NCBI RefSeq assembly: GCF_017875735.1
Contig: NZ_JAGGMZ010000001.1
Span: 930,001-994,000 of the forward strand
Length of the DNA: 64,000 nucleotides
Origin: Arthrobacter sp. CAN_C5
GTDB lineage: Bacteria; Actinomycetota; Actinomycetes; Actinomycetales; Micrococcaceae
Direction of reading: 5' to 3'
The notes beneath the pieces were generated by a model. It saw only the letters and a program-made list of their open reading frames with translations, was not told the DNA's origin and ran no database searches. Every line of letters starts with the position of its first letter. Position 1 is the stretch's first letter. Positions 1 through 11,413 of this stretch are shown in pieces. A program made the translations under genes and the position numbers.

Positions 1-299
1 AGCGGGTGCTCAACCTGCGCTCCCTGGCTGCTCGGTTTGCTGCCAAGGAGGCGGTAGCCAAGGTGCTGGGAGCACCCGCGGGGATGAACTGGCAGGACTG
101 CTGGATCGGTGTCGACACTGCCGGTAGCCCGTCGATCGAGGTCAAGGGGACGGTCGCTGCTGCAGCGGCTCTCAAGGGCGTGCGCCGCTGGCATCTGTCC
201 CTCAGCCATGACGGCGGGGTAGCCACCGCCATGGTGGTGGGAGAGGGCGTAGCCGGCGAAGGTGCACCGGCATCGCTTTCTGGCGGGATAGACTCCTAA
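1..299 (+). CDS. acpS: Holo-[acyl-carrier-protein] synthase, C-terminal part (5' end outside window)
   Basis: This is the 3' portion of a 4'-phosphopantetheinyl transferase, which moves the phosphopantetheine arm of CoA onto a serine of acyl carrier protein. The visible part reads [13 protein letters not shown], the family's conserved F-[AS]-x-KEA metal/CoA-binding motif, followed by [16 protein letters not shown], the usual C-terminal SxSH motif. The reading frame is open to the left edge, so the N-terminal third is missing from the window. The C-terminal tail after AMVVGEG is a low-complexity Gly/Ala/Ser extension. The stop lies 2 nt before the next ATG, so acpS and the NAD(P)HX repair gene probably form one operon. 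Confidence 0.88.
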   Translation, partial: RVLNLRSLAARFAAKEAVAKVLGAPAGMNWQDCWIGVDTAGSPSIEVKGTVAAAAALKGVRRWHLSLSHDGGVATAMVVGEGVAGEGAPASLSGGIDS

Positions 300-301
300 G
301 T

Positions 302-1855
302 ATGCTTAGCGCCTATTCGGGCAGTGCGATCCGTTCGGCTGAAGCCCCCCTCCTCACGGCCGGGCACAGCGACGCCCTGATGCAACACGCGGCCTATGGC
401 CTCTACACCGCCGCGACCACCGAGCTCCTTGCCTCCCGGGGAGGCTGCTACGGGCGCAACGCTTTTGTCCTCGCGGGCAGCGGCAACAACGCCGGTGACG
501 CCCTCTTCGCGGCGGCCCGCCTGGCCGGCAGGGGAGTACGCACCACCGCGGTGCTCACCGCCGGGACCACCCACCCCGCCGCGCTGGCGGCGTTTGAACG
601 CGCGGGCGGCCGCGTCGAGCGGCTTTCCGAGGAAATCCTCCACCGGCTCGTGCAACTGTGCGCGGCTGCGGACCTGATCATTGACGGCATCCTGGGAATC
701 GGCGGATCCGGCGGATTGCGCGAACCGGCAGCGAGTCTCGTCCGCGAGCTCGCCACCGCCGCAACGGGAACGGTCATCGCCTGCGATCTGCCCAGCGGGC
801 TGGATGCCACCACCGGGATGGTCCACGAACCGGTGCTCCCCGCCGATCTGACCGTGACGTTCGGCGCGCTGAAGGCCGGGCTCCTCACCGGTGCGGGTGC
901 CCGCGCAGCAGGACGGGTCACGGTCATCGACATCGGGCTCGGCGCGACGCTCCCCGAACCGGCTATCCGCCGGCTGGAGCCGGCCGACCTCGCGGCACTC
1001 TACCGACAGCCGCGCGCCAGCGATCACAAGTACACCCGCGGGGTACTCGGGATCGCCGCCGGCTCCGTGAAGTACCCGGGGGCCGCGGTGCTGGCCACCG
1101 GTGCTGCCCTGGCTACCGGCCTGGGCATGGTGCGGTACCTGGGACCGGAGCCCGTCGCCAGTCTGATCAACCGGAGCCACCCGGCAGCCGTCTGCTCCCA
1201 GGAATCCGTCAGGTCATCCCAGGTCCAGGCCTGGCTGGTCGGACCCGGCGCCGAAGACGACGCGGACCAGCGACGGCGGGCCCGCGACGCCATGTCCTCG
1301 GGTCTGCCCACGGTGGTCGACGCCGGAGCGCTGCCCCTGCTGCCGCGCAGGCTGGGACCTCATGTCATCCTGACCCCCCATGCCGGTGAGCTGCAGACGG
1401 TCCTGGCCAGCCGCAAGGTCCGGGTAACCCGGCAGGACATTGAGTCGGCGCCCGCCGACTACGCCCGCAAGGCCGCGGAGCTCACCGGTGCGACGGTGCT
1501 GCTCAAGGGTGCCGTCACGGTGGTCGCCTCGCCGTCGGGCGCGCTCTTCAGCCAGGCCGCCGCAACGCCGTGGCTCGCCACTGCCGGATCAGGTGACACC
1601 CTGGCCGGCATCCTTGGAGCCCTCGCGGCGACACTTGCCGAGGACGACGACGGTGCGGCCGCTGGCCGCCTCGGGGTGCCCGAGGCCGACACCTGGGCCG
1701 CCGTCGCGGCGGCGGCAGCCCTGCTGCATGGCCTCGCCGGGACGAGGGCGGCCGCCTTCGGGCCCGTGGTCGTCTCGGACCTGCCGAAGCATGTCGGTGC
1801 GGTCCTCGCGGACCTGCTGACGGGACCGCCCGATAGGACACAATTCACCAAATAG
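302..1855 (+). CDS. nnr: Bifunctional NAD(P)H-hydrate epimerase / ADP-dependent NAD(P)H-hydrate dehydratase
   Basis: This two-domain metabolite repair enzyme restores NADH and NADPH damaged by hydration. The N-terminal YjeF epimerase domain covers about residues 1-220. It has GSGNNAGD at 59-66 and the GILGIGGSG and CDLPSGLDATTG motifs. The C-terminal ribokinase-like dehydratase domain covers about 235-510. It has LGIAAGSVKYPGAA, ILTPHAGEL and the ATP/ADP-binding AGSGDTLAG near 425-435. At 517 aa the length is normal for the fused form. The ATG follows the acpS stop by 2 nt, which suggests translational coupling. The frame stays open to the TAG at 1853-1855. Confidence 0.93.
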   Translation: MLSAYSGSAIRSAEAPLLTAGHSDALMQHAAYGLYTAATTELLASRGGCYGRNAFVLAGSGNNAGDALFAAARLAGRGVRTTAVLTAGTTHPAALAAFERAGGRVERLSEEILHRLVQLCAAADLIIDGILGIGGSGGLREPAASLVRELATAATGTVIACDLPSGLDATTGMVHEPVLPADLTVTFGALKAGLLTGAGARAAGRVTVIDIGLGATLPEPAIRRLEPADLAALYRQPRASDHKYTRGVLGIAAGSVKYPGAAVLATGAALATGLGMVRYLGPEPVASLINRSHPAAVCSQESVRSSQVQAWLVGPGAEDDADQRRRARDAMSSGLPTVVDAGALPLLPRRLGPHVILTPHAGELQTVLASRKVRVTRQDIESAPADYARKAAELTGATVLLKGAVTVVASPSGALFSQAAATPWLATAGSGDTLAGILGALAATLAEDDDGAAAGRLGVPEADTWAAVAAAAALLHGLAGTRAAAFGPVVVSDLPKHVGAVLADLLTGPPDRTQFTK

Positions 1856-1931
1856 TCACCTGGTTGCGCTATGAAGGTAGCTGGACCGTTTACTTTTCGA
1901 CCCACGATTTACCCACTTTTCAGGAGAATAC

Positions 1932-4112
<2,181 letters not shown>

Positions 4113-4135
4113 CCACTGCTGGCCCAAGGTTCCAT

Positions 4136-4168
4136 CCGGCTGACCCCGGCCCCGCCGGGGTCAGCCGG
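4136..4168 (+). terminator. GC-rich hairpin between glgX and treY
   Basis: Two perfect 14-bp arms (CCGGCTGACCCCGG and its complement) flank a 5-nt CCCCG loop 23 nt after the glgX stop. No T tract follows. It may be an attenuator or partial terminator, or it may stabilise the glgX mRNA. The downstream gene starts 43 nt later. Confidence 0.6.
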
Positions 4169-4211
4169 CTCACCCCGCACAACCGCAGCATCCCAGTTCA
4201 GGAGTACATGC

Positions 4212-6542
4212 ATGAGGACCCCGAAGTCGACCTACCGGTTGCAGATCCGATCCGAATTCGATCTCAGGGATGCCGCTGCGGTGGTTCCCTACCTGCGGGA
4301 TCTTGGCGTGGACTGGGTGTACCTGTCGCCAGTGCTGACCGCTGAACAGGGATCCGGTCACGGCTACGACGTCACCAACCCCACCGCAATCGACCCTGAG
4401 CGTGGCGGACGTGACGCGTTTGTGGCGCTCTCGGACGCCGCGCATGCCGCAGGCCTCGGCGTCCTCGTGGATATTGTGCCCAATCACCTGGGAGTGCAGA
4501 CCCCCGCCCAGAACCCCTGGTGGTCTTCACTGCTCAAGGGCGGTCAGGATTCGCCCTACGCCGAGGCGTTCGACGTCGACTGGGAAGCCGCGGGCGGGAA
4601 GATCCGGCTGCCGGTGCTCGGCGACGGCGGGGACGAGCTTGCCGCCCTGGAGCTCGACGGCGGGGAGCTGCGCTACTACGACCACAGGTTCCCCATCGCG
4701 GACGGCAGCTACGAAACCGGTGACACCGCCCAGGCGGTGCACGCCCGCCAGCACTATGAGCTGGTGAACTGGCGCCGGGCGGACAGCGAACTGAACTACC
4801 GCCGCTTCTTCGGCGTCAACACCCTGGCCGGCCTGCGTGTTGAAGTGCCGCGGGTGTTCGACGAATCCCACAGCGAAATCCGGACCTGGTTCGAGGAATC
4901 CCTGGTGGACGGGCTCCGAATTGACCACCCGGACGGGCTCGCCGACCCCGCCGGCTACCTTGACCGGCTGCGCGAGCTCACCGGCGGGGCCTACGTGCTC
5001 GTGGAAAAGATTCTCGAGCCGGGGGAGACCCTCCCCGCCGACTGGGCCAGCGAAGGAACCACCGGCTACGACGCGTTGGCCGACATCGACCGCCTGTTCG
5101 TGGACCCGGCAGGACAGGCCACCCTGGAACAGGTGGCACCGGCCGAGGACTTCCACTCGATGATCCACGGCACGAAACGCGGCATCGCCGATGGCATCCT
5201 CCGGTCCGAAGTGCTCCGCCTCACCCGGTTAGTACCTTCCGACGCTGGTCTTGACCACGAGCGGGCCGCCGACGCCATCGCCGAACTGCTCGCCTGCTTC
5301 CCGGTCTACCGGAGCTACCTTCCCGGCGGGGCCGACTACCTCGACGACGCCGTCGTCGCGGCCCAGGTGCACCGGCCGGACCTCGCCGACACCCTGAAGG
5401 CATTGCACCCCCTGCTCAACCCCTACCTGGCTGATCCTGACGCCGCCGACGCTGACACCCCCATGACCGAGCTGGCTACCCGGTTCCAGCAGACCTCGGG
5501 TATGGTGATGGCCAAGGGCGTCGAAGACACGGCGTTCTACCGGTACAACCGGCTGACCTCCCTCAACGAGGTGGGCGCCGACCCGTCGATCTTCGCCATC
5601 GACCGGGTGGAAATGCACAACCGCCTCCTGCGCCGCCAGCGCGACAACCCACTCTCGATGACGGCGCTCAGCACCCACGACACCAAACGCAGCGAGGACA
5701 CCCGGGCCCGGATCAGCGTCCTGTCCGAAATGGCTGACGACTGGGCCATCGTGCTCGGCCAGCTCGACGACGCTGCGCCCCTCGGTGACCCGGCCTTCTC
5801 GTCGCTGCTGTGGCAGGCCATGATTGGTGCCTGGCCGTTGAGCCGCGAGCGGGCGCACGCCTACGTGGAAAAGGCGTCCCGCGAAGCGGACTCCAGCACC
5901 CACTGGACGGCACCCAACGAGGCCTTCGAGGAGCGGATGCACGCTGCAGTGGACGCCGCCTACGACACCCCGGCGGTCAACGCGCTGGTCACCGACCTGG
6001 TGGAAAAGATCAAGGGCTACGGCTGGTCCAACTCGCTCGGTGCCAAGCTTTTGCAGCTGACCATGCCCGGTGTCCCGGACGTGTACCAGGGCTCCGAATT
6101 CTGGGAAGACTCGCTGGTTGACCCGGACAACCGCCGCCCGGTGGACTTCGAGGCGCGGAAGCAGTCCCTGGTGGACCTCGCCTTCGGTGCGCTGCCCGCC
6201 GTCGACGACGGCGCGGTGGCCAAGCTGCTCGTCGTCTCCCGCGCACTGAAACTCCGCCGCGACCGGCCGGAACTCTTCGACGGCTACGCGGCCGTCCCGG
6301 CAACCGGTGCGGCGGCCGATCACGTCTTCGGCTTCGACCGCGGGGGAGCCGTCGCCCTTCTCACCCGGCTCCCGCTGGGGCTTCAGCGACGCGGCGGCTG
6401 GCAGGACACCGCCGTCGTCCTGCCGGAGGGCCAGTACAGCTGCGCCATCACCGGGGCAACCTTTTCCGGGGGCGCCGTGCCCGCCGGAACCATCTTCGAA
6501 ACCTACCCCGTAGCACTGCTGATCCGGGAGGACGCATCATGA
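4212..6542 (+). CDS. treY: Maltooligosyltrehalose synthase TreY (GH13)
   Basis: TreY isomerises the reducing-end alpha-1,4 glucose of a malto-oligosaccharide to an alpha,alpha-1,1 link. This is the first step of the TreY-TreZ trehalose route. The protein is 776 aa, normal for the family. It opens with [15 protein letters not shown] and [17 protein letters not shown], both typical of TreY. The nucleophile is D238 in GLRIDHPDG, the acid/base is in [11 protein letters not shown], and the third acid is in [22 protein letters not shown] ribosome site precedes the start. An ATG 4 nt upstream (4208) is out of frame. The stop overlaps the treZ start as ATGA, so the two genes are translationally coupled. 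Confidence 0.94.
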   Translation: MRTPKSTYRLQIRSEFDLRDAAAVVPYLRDLGVDWVYLSPVLTAEQGSGHGYDVTNPTAIDPERGGRDAFVALSDAAHAAGLGVLVDIVPNHLGVQTPAQNPWWSSLLKGGQDSPYAEAFDVDWEAAGGKIRLPVLGDGGDELAALELDGGELRYYDHRFPIADGSYETGDTAQAVHARQHYELVNWRRADSELNYRRFFGVNTLAGLRVEVPRVFDESHSEIRTWFEESLVDGLRIDHPDGLADPAGYLDRLRELTGGAYVLVEKILEPGETLPADWASEGTTGYDALADIDRLFVDPAGQATLEQVAPAEDFHSMIHGTKRGIADGILRSEVLRLTRLVPSDAGLDHERAADAIAELLACFPVYRSYLPGGADYLDDAVVAAQVHRPDLADTLKALHPLLNPYLADPDAADADTPMTELATRFQQTSGMVMAKGVEDTAFYRYNRLTSLNEVGADPSIFAIDRVEMHNRLLRRQRDNPLSMTALSTHDTKRSEDTRARISVLSEMADDWAIVLGQLDDAAPLGDPAFSSLLWQAMIGAWPLSRERAHAYVEKASREADSSTHWTAPNEAFEERMHAAVDAAYDTPAVNALVTDLVEKIKGYGWSNSLGAKLLQLTMPGVPDVYQGSEFWEDSLVDPDNRRPVDFEARKQSLVDLAFGALPAVDDGAVAKLLVVSRALKLRRDRPELFDGYAAVPATGAAADHVFGFDRGGAVALLTRLPLGLQRRGGWQDTAVVLPEGQYSCAITGATFSGGAVPAGTIFETYPVALLIREDAS

Positions 6543-8275
6543 GGAAACCATTCGACGTCTGGGCACCCAAGGCCACCACCCTGTCGCTGACGGCGGCGGG
6601 CACCACCACCACGATGACCAGGGGCGACGACGGCTGGTGGACCGCCGACACCGCACCCACGGGTACCGGGGACATCGACTACGGCTATCTGGTGGACGGT
6701 GCCGAGTCGCCAATCCCGGATCCCCGCTCGCGTCGCCAGCCCGACGGCGTGCACGGGCTCTCCCGGACGTTCGATCCCGGCGCGCACACCTGGCAGGACA
6801 GCTCCTGGGTCTCACCCGGTCTGGCCGGCGGGGCCATCTATGAACTGCACATCGGGACCTTCACTCCCGAGGGCACCTTCGACGCGGCCATCGGGAAGCT
6901 GGACTACCTGGCGGATCTGGGTGTGCAGTATGTTGAGCTACTCCCGGTCAACGCCTTCAACGGCACCCACAACTGGGGTTACGACGGCGTCCTCTGGCAC
7001 GCCGTGCAGGAAACCTACGGGGGACCCGCCGGATACCAGCGGTTCGTCGACGCGACCCACCAGCGCGGCCTCGGCGTTATCCAGGATGTGGTGCACAACC
7101 ATCTGGGACCCAGCGGCAACTATCTGGGCCAGTTCGCGCCCTACCTCACGGAGGGCAAGGCCAACACCTGGGGGGACTCCCTCAACCTCGACGGACCCTT
7201 CTCGGACGAGGTCCGCCGGTATGTGCTCGACAACATCGCGATGTTCTTCAGGGACTTCCACATCGACGGCCTGCGCCTGGACGCGGTGCACGCACTGCAC
7301 GACGAGCGGGCCGTCCACATTCTCGAAGAATTCGCGGCCGAAACGGACGCGTGCGCCGAGGAGCTGGGCAAGCCCCTGTTCCTGATCGCCGAATCCGACC
7401 TCAACAATCCGCGGCTGATCACGGCGCGGACCGCCGGTGGCTACGGGCTCGCTGGCCAGTGGAGCGACGACTTCCACCACGCGGTCCACGTCAACGTCAC
7501 CGGTGAAACCGATGGCTACTACGAGGACTTCGGCTCCGTCGCCGCGCTGGCCAAAGTGCTCGAACACGGGTTCTTCCACAACGGAACCTACTCGTCGTTC
7601 AGGGAACGCGTTCACGGGCGACCCATCGATCCGGCCCAGGTGTCCACCCACCAGCTGGTGGTCTGCACCCAGAACCATGACCAGATCGGCAACCGTGCTG
7701 CCGGCGACCGGATGGGCGCCACGGTGGGTTACGCCCAGCTGGCGCAGGCGGCCGTCCTGAACCTGGCCGGTCCCTACACCCCGATGCTGTTCATGGGCGA
7801 GGAGTACGGTGCATCCACCCCCTGGCCGTTCTTCACCTCCCACCCCGAACCGGAACTGGGCAAGGCCACCGCCGAAGGCCGCCTCCGCGAGTTTGAACGG
7901 ATGGGCTGGGACGCCGACACGGTGCCCAACCCCCAGGACGAGGCTACTTTCGCCTCGGCGAAGCTTGACTGGGCGGAGGTTCAGACGGGCGACCACACCC
8001 GCCTGCTGGACCTGTACCGCCGACTGATCCGGCTGCGCCGGGACACCCCCGACCTGATGAACCCGGATTTCACCGCCGTGTCGGTCGAATTCAGCGAGGC
8101 AGAGAAGTGGTTGGCCCTGCGCCGCGGAGGGACCGTCGTCGTCGTCAATCTTGCCGATGAGGAACGCACCCTCCCCGTCGACGCGGCGCAGGTGCTGCTG
8201 TCCACCGTCCCGGGCGAGAGGCTCGACGCCGGACGGCTGTCCCTGCCCGCCCGCGGGTCAGCGATCCTCAGCTGA
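6539..8275 (+). CDS. treZ: Malto-oligosyltrehalose trehalohydrolase TreZ (GH13)
   Basis: TreZ hydrolyses the alpha-1,4 bond next to the trehalosyl end made by TreY and releases free trehalose, a compatible solute. The protein is 578 aa: an N-terminal immunoglobulin-like/CBM48 region (about 1-90), then the GH13 barrel. Nucleophile D248 lies in [10 protein letters not shown], the acid/base Glu in [12 protein letters not shown], and the transition-state Asp in [21 protein letters not shown] is another family motif. The ATGA overlap with treY and the shared direction make an operon very likely. No treS was seen nearby, so glycogen or maltodextrin is the probable source of trehalose here. Confidence 0.94.
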   Translation: MRKPFDVWAPKATTLSLTAAGTTTTMTRGDDGWWTADTAPTGTGDIDYGYLVDGAESPIPDPRSRRQPDGVHGLSRTFDPGAHTWQDSSWVSPGLAGGAIYELHIGTFTPEGTFDAAIGKLDYLADLGVQYVELLPVNAFNGTHNWGYDGVLWHAVQETYGGPAGYQRFVDATHQRGLGVIQDVVHNHLGPSGNYLGQFAPYLTEGKANTWGDSLNLDGPFSDEVRRYVLDNIAMFFRDFHIDGLRLDAVHALHDERAVHILEEFAAETDACAEELGKPLFLIAESDLNNPRLITARTAGGYGLAGQWSDDFHHAVHVNVTGETDGYYEDFGSVAALAKVLEHGFFHNGTYSSFRERVHGRPIDPAQVSTHQLVVCTQNHDQIGNRAAGDRMGATVGYAQLAQAAVLNLAGPYTPMLFMGEEYGASTPWPFFTSHPEPELGKATAEGRLREFERMGWDADTVPNPQDEATFASAKLDWAEVQTGDHTRLLDLYRRLIRLRRDTPDLMNPDFTAVSVEFSEAEKWLALRRGGTVVVVNLADEERTLPVDAAQVLLSTVPGERLDAGRLSLPARGSAILS

Positions 8276-8326
8276 TTCCTCCAGTTCGCGCCCCCGCCCC
8301 CATTTCCCCAGACCCAGGAGCCATTC

Positions 8327-9373
8327 ATGACGTATCACCCCGCCGATGACCGGTACGATTCCATGCCCTACCGCAGAGTGGGACGCAGCGGCCTGCAGCT
8401 GCCCGCGGTGTCTTTGGGCCTGTGGCACAACTTCGGGGATGACAAGCCGTTCGCTGACCAGCGTGCCATCCTGCGACGCGCCTTCGACCTGGGGGTGACC
8501 CACTTTGACCTGGCCAACAACTACGGGCCACCCGCGGGAAGCGCCGAAACCAACTTCGGTCGGCACCTCAAGGACGACTTCACGCCGTTCCGCGACGAAC
8601 TGGTCATCTCCAGCAAGGCCGGCTACGACATGTGGCCCGGCCCGTACGGCGAATGGGGTTCACGCAAGTACCTGCTCGCGAGTCTCGACCAGTCCCTGAA
8701 CCGGATGGGCCTGGACTACGTGGACATCTTCTACAGCCACCGTCCCGATCCAAACACGCCGCTCGAGGAGACCATGGGCGCCCTCGACACCGCCGTACGC
8801 TCCGGGCGTGCCCTGTACGCGGGCATCTCCTCCTACTCACCCGAGAAGACGGCTGAGGCGGCAGCGATCCTGCTGGACCTCGGCACCCCGCTCCTGATCC
8901 ACCAGCCCTCCTACTCAATGCTGAACCGCTGGGTGGAGAACGGTACCCCCAACCTCCCCGAGGTGCTGGAGCAGGAAGGCGTCGGCTCGATCGCCTTCTC
9001 GCCGCTGGCCCAGGGGCTCCTGACCGACCGCTACCTCGACGGCATCCCCGAGGGCTCCCGTGCGGCGTCCAACAAGTCGCTGTCGGAAGACCACCTGTCA
9101 GAGGACAACCTGCGCCGGGTTCGCGGCCTGAACGAGATTGCGAAGGGCCGCGGCCAGTCGCTCGCCCAGCTGGCGATCGCCTGGATTCTGCGGGAGCAGT
9201 CGAAGGGCAGTGCCATCACCTCGGCGCTGATCGGCGCGTCCAGCGTGAAGCAGCTGGAGAACAGCCTCGCCGCCGTGAAGAACCTCGAGTTCAGCCACGA
9301 CGAGCTCACCAGCATCGACGAGTTCGCTGTCGAATCGGACATCAACCTGTGGGCCAAGGCCCTCGACGCCTAA
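8327..9373 (+). CDS. Aldo/keto reductase, YghZ/Gpr-like
   Basis: This is an NADPH-dependent aldo/keto reductase of 348 aa. Its N-terminus (YRRVGRSGLQLPAVSLGLWHNFGDD) resembles the YghZ group (L-glyceraldehyde 3-phosphate reductase, AKR14). The AKR tetrad is visible: Asp and Tyr in FDLANNYGPPAGSAE, Lys in VISSKAGYDMWPG, and His in YSHRPDPNTPLEE. The cofactor-binding end includes ALIGASSVKQLENS. It starts 51 nt after treZ in the same direction and could be a read-through member of the trehalose operon. The physiological substrate cannot be told from sequence; detoxification of reactive aldehydes is only an inference from the family. Confidence 0.85.
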   Translation: MTYHPADDRYDSMPYRRVGRSGLQLPAVSLGLWHNFGDDKPFADQRAILRRAFDLGVTHFDLANNYGPPAGSAETNFGRHLKDDFTPFRDELVISSKAGYDMWPGPYGEWGSRKYLLASLDQSLNRMGLDYVDIFYSHRPDPNTPLEETMGALDTAVRSGRALYAGISSYSPEKTAEAAAILLDLGTPLLIHQPSYSMLNRWVENGTPNLPEVLEQEGVGSIAFSPLAQGLLTDRYLDGIPEGSRAASNKSLSEDHLSEDNLRRVRGLNEIAKGRGQSLAQLAIAWILREQSKGSAITSALIGASSVKQLENSLAAVKNLEFSHDELTSIDEFAVESDINLWAKALDA

Positions 9374-9385
9374 GCAGCGCCGCTG

Positions 9386-9946
9386 ATGTCCACCCCGGGT
9401 GCGCTGCACCTCCGCCCTGCCACCGAGGCGGACTGGCCCGATCTCTGGGCCATCATGGAACCGGTGGCGCGGGCGGGGGAAACCTACTGCTGGGACACCG
9501 GCCTGTCGGAAGCCCAGGCCCGGATCGAATGGCTGGCTCCCGCCGACCCGACGATGCGGGTCTACGTGGCCGAAGTGTTCACCGGGGCCTCCACCGTGAC
9601 TGACCAGTCCACCCGAGGAGCCGACGGACACCGCGCCGTCGTCGGGACCGCGCAGCTGCACGCGAACCGGGGCGGAGGCGGGGCACACGTGGCCAACGCC
9701 AGTTTCCTGGTGGCCGGCGACGCCGGCGGCCTGGGGGTCGGCCGGGCACTTGCTGCACATGTCCTCGCGCAGGCCCGGGTGCAGGGGTACCGCGCCATGC
9801 AGTTCAACGCGGTCGTGGCGACCAACACCCGGGCGGTTCGCCTGTGGGAGTCCCTCGGCTTCAGGATCCTCACCACGGTGCCCGGGGCGTTCAGGCACCC
9901 GGTGGCGGGGTTCGTCGGCCTGCACATCATGTTCCGCGACCTCTGA
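9386..9946 (+). CDS. GNAT-family N-acetyltransferase
   Basis: This is a 186-aa GNAT-fold acetyltransferase. Family features are LRPATEADWPDLWAIM at the start, a beta-strand acetyl-CoA-binding segment around NASFLVAGDAGGLGVGRALAAH (a variant of the R/Q-x-x-G-x-G/A loop), and RLWESLGFRI near the C-terminus. It begins 12 nt after the aldo/keto reductase, in the same direction, and ends 31 nt before a convergent gene. The closest general type is phosphinothricin/L-amino-acid acetyltransferase-like, but the substrate is not determinable. Confidence 0.82.
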   Translation: MSTPGALHLRPATEADWPDLWAIMEPVARAGETYCWDTGLSEAQARIEWLAPADPTMRVYVAEVFTGASTVTDQSTRGADGHRAVVGTAQLHANRGGGGAHVANASFLVAGDAGGLGVGRALAAHVLAQARVQGYRAMQFNAVVATNTRAVRLWESLGFRILTTVPGAFRHPVAGFVGLHIMFRDL

Positions 9947-9977
9947 CCTCCCCGGGGTACTCCACGCCGGTGGCCGC

Positions 9978-11324
9978 CTACTTCCAGAAGGCGGCCAGTG
10001 CGGGGAATTCCCGCTCGTACCCCTTCAACAGCCGGGTGGCAGCGTGTGCCGAATCGATCAGTGGATGCAGCAGGAAGGCCCGCAGCGCCGCGTCGCGGTC
10101 CGCGTGCACCGCCGCTTCCACCACCGCTTCCTCGACGGCCAGCACCTGTGCCATCAGGCCCAGCTGATGCGGGGCCAGGGGTTTGGAAGGCAGCGGCGTC
10201 GCACCCGTCCGGTCCAGGCGTGCCGGGACCTCGACGACGGCGTCCGCCGGTAGCGTGGACAGCGCACCGTTATTGCGAACATTCACGATCAGCTCGGCGG
10301 GGTGTCCGGTGAGCAGGGCCCGCATCGCCGCGAGGGCAATCCGTTCGTAGCCTCCTCCGGCGAGGTCGGCTTCGTCCCGCACGGCTGTGTCCGGGCGGGC
10401 TTCCGCCAGATAACCCTCCTCCCGCGCGAGGCGCGCACCCTCCCACACCGCGTAGGGCTCAGGAGCGGACAACAGCTCGGTGTAGAGCCCCTCCTGCTGG
10501 CGGTGCAGGAACGCGCCCCGCGTTTCCGCCGAGCCGGCGAGCGAGCGTACGGCCTCGCGGTGGAAGTAGTAGTAGAACAGATACTCGTTCGGGATGGCAC
10601 CCAGGAGCCCAGGCAGGTCCGGGCCGAAGACCCGGCCCTCCTCGAAGGACGCGAGACGCTGCGGGTCGGCCAGCAGGGCTGGCAGTCGGTCGGTGCCGTC
10701 AAGTGTCAGTCCCCTCAGCCAGCCCAGGTGGTTCAGCCCCACATAGTCCACCCCGGCGAGCGACCCCTCCGTCAGTGGCACCCCCGCGGCGTGGGCGGCC
10801 CGCGACACCAGCCCGGAGGCCGAATCGCAGATCCCGATCACTGTGTCGCCAAGCACCCCCTGCACGGCCCGGGTCACCATGCCCGCCGGGTTGGTGAAGT
10901 TGATCAGCCACGCGTCCGGGCAGACCCGCCGCATGGACTGGGCAACAGTGAGCATCTGTGGCACTGACCGCAGCGCATAGGAAATCCCGCCCGCCCCGAC
11001 CGTCTCCTGGCCCAGCAGCCCCTCAGCCAGCGCCACCCGCTCGTCGATCACGCGTCCCGCAGCACCACCGCTGCGGATGGCGGCGAACACGATGTCCGCC
11101 CCGGCCAGCGCCACGTCGAGCCGGGTCTCGGTCGCGAGGTGGGGGCGGGTGGAGCCGGCAGGCAACGGCATGGTGTGCAAAACCCGGACGATTGCGTCCA
11201 ACCGGGTGGGCTCCGAATCGTGCAGCACCACCTGGTCGATGAGCCCGGCGAACCGCCCCGCGGACAAAGCCCGGTACACCAGGGGCACCCTGAACCCGCC
11301 GCCACCCACAATGACCAGTTTCAT
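9978..11324 (-). CDS. GH4-family glycosidase (6-phospho-beta-glucosidase-like)
   Basis: GH4 enzymes cleave phosphorylated or free glycosides by an NAD+- and Mn2+-dependent redox mechanism. This 448-aa protein begins MKLVIVGGGGFRVP, a Rossmann NAD site. It has FAAIRSGGAAGRVIDERVA, QETVGAGG, NFTNPAGMVTRA and VGLNHLGW, all typical of the 6-phospho-beta-glucosidase branch. The metal-site motif reads GICDSASGL. Many relatives have C-N-x-P there, so the Pro is missing and Asn is Asp; the Cys is kept. It is transcribed away from a PfkB-type kinase, 80 bp between starts, so the pair may phosphorylate or process an unknown sugar. Confidence 0.85.
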   Translation of the reverse strand: MKLVIVGGGGFRVPLVYRALSAGRFAGLIDQVVLHDSEPTRLDAIVRVLHTMPLPAGSTRPHLATETRLDVALAGADIVFAAIRSGGAAGRVIDERVALAEGLLGQETVGAGGISYALRSVPQMLTVAQSMRRVCPDAWLINFTNPAGMVTRAVQGVLGDTVIGICDSASGLVSRAAHAAGVPLTEGSLAGVDYVGLNHLGWLRGLTLDGTDRLPALLADPQRLASFEEGRVFGPDLPGLLGAIPNEYLFYYYFHREAVRSLAGSAETRGAFLHRQQEGLYTELLSAPEPYAVWEGARLAREEGYLAEARPDTAVRDEADLAGGGYERIALAAMRALLTGHPAELIVNVRNNGALSTLPADAVVEVPARLDRTGATPLPSKPLAPHQLGLMAQVLAVEEAVVEAAVHADRDAALRAFLLHPLIDSAHAATRLLKGYEREFPALAAFWK

Positions 11325-11400
11325 TCACCCTCCACGCTGTCGGTGTTCCCTTCGGTCAGGCCGGGTCCGCTCCGGTTGCCGGGTGCGGTGAGCCTAAGAG

Positions 11401-11413
11401 TATTGTGCCGTAC
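11401..11413 (+). promoter_or_regulatory. Candidate -10 element giving a near-leaderless mRNA for the PfkB kinase
   Basis: The hexamer TATTGT (11401-11406) lies 7 nt before the ATG at 11414, so transcription would start at or beside the ATG. No Shine-Dalgarno is visible before this ATG. The same TATTGT hexamer occurs 6 nt before guaA. Confidence 0.4.

Noticed and set aside
5229-6323. A 364-codon minus-strand frame inside treY
   Set aside because: It lies wholly inside treY, whose GH13 motifs are intact, and the antisense product has no domain.
6938-7996. A 352-codon minus-strand frame inside treZ
   Set aside because: It lies fully inside treZ on the opposite strand and has a Val/Gly/Glu-rich shadow composition.
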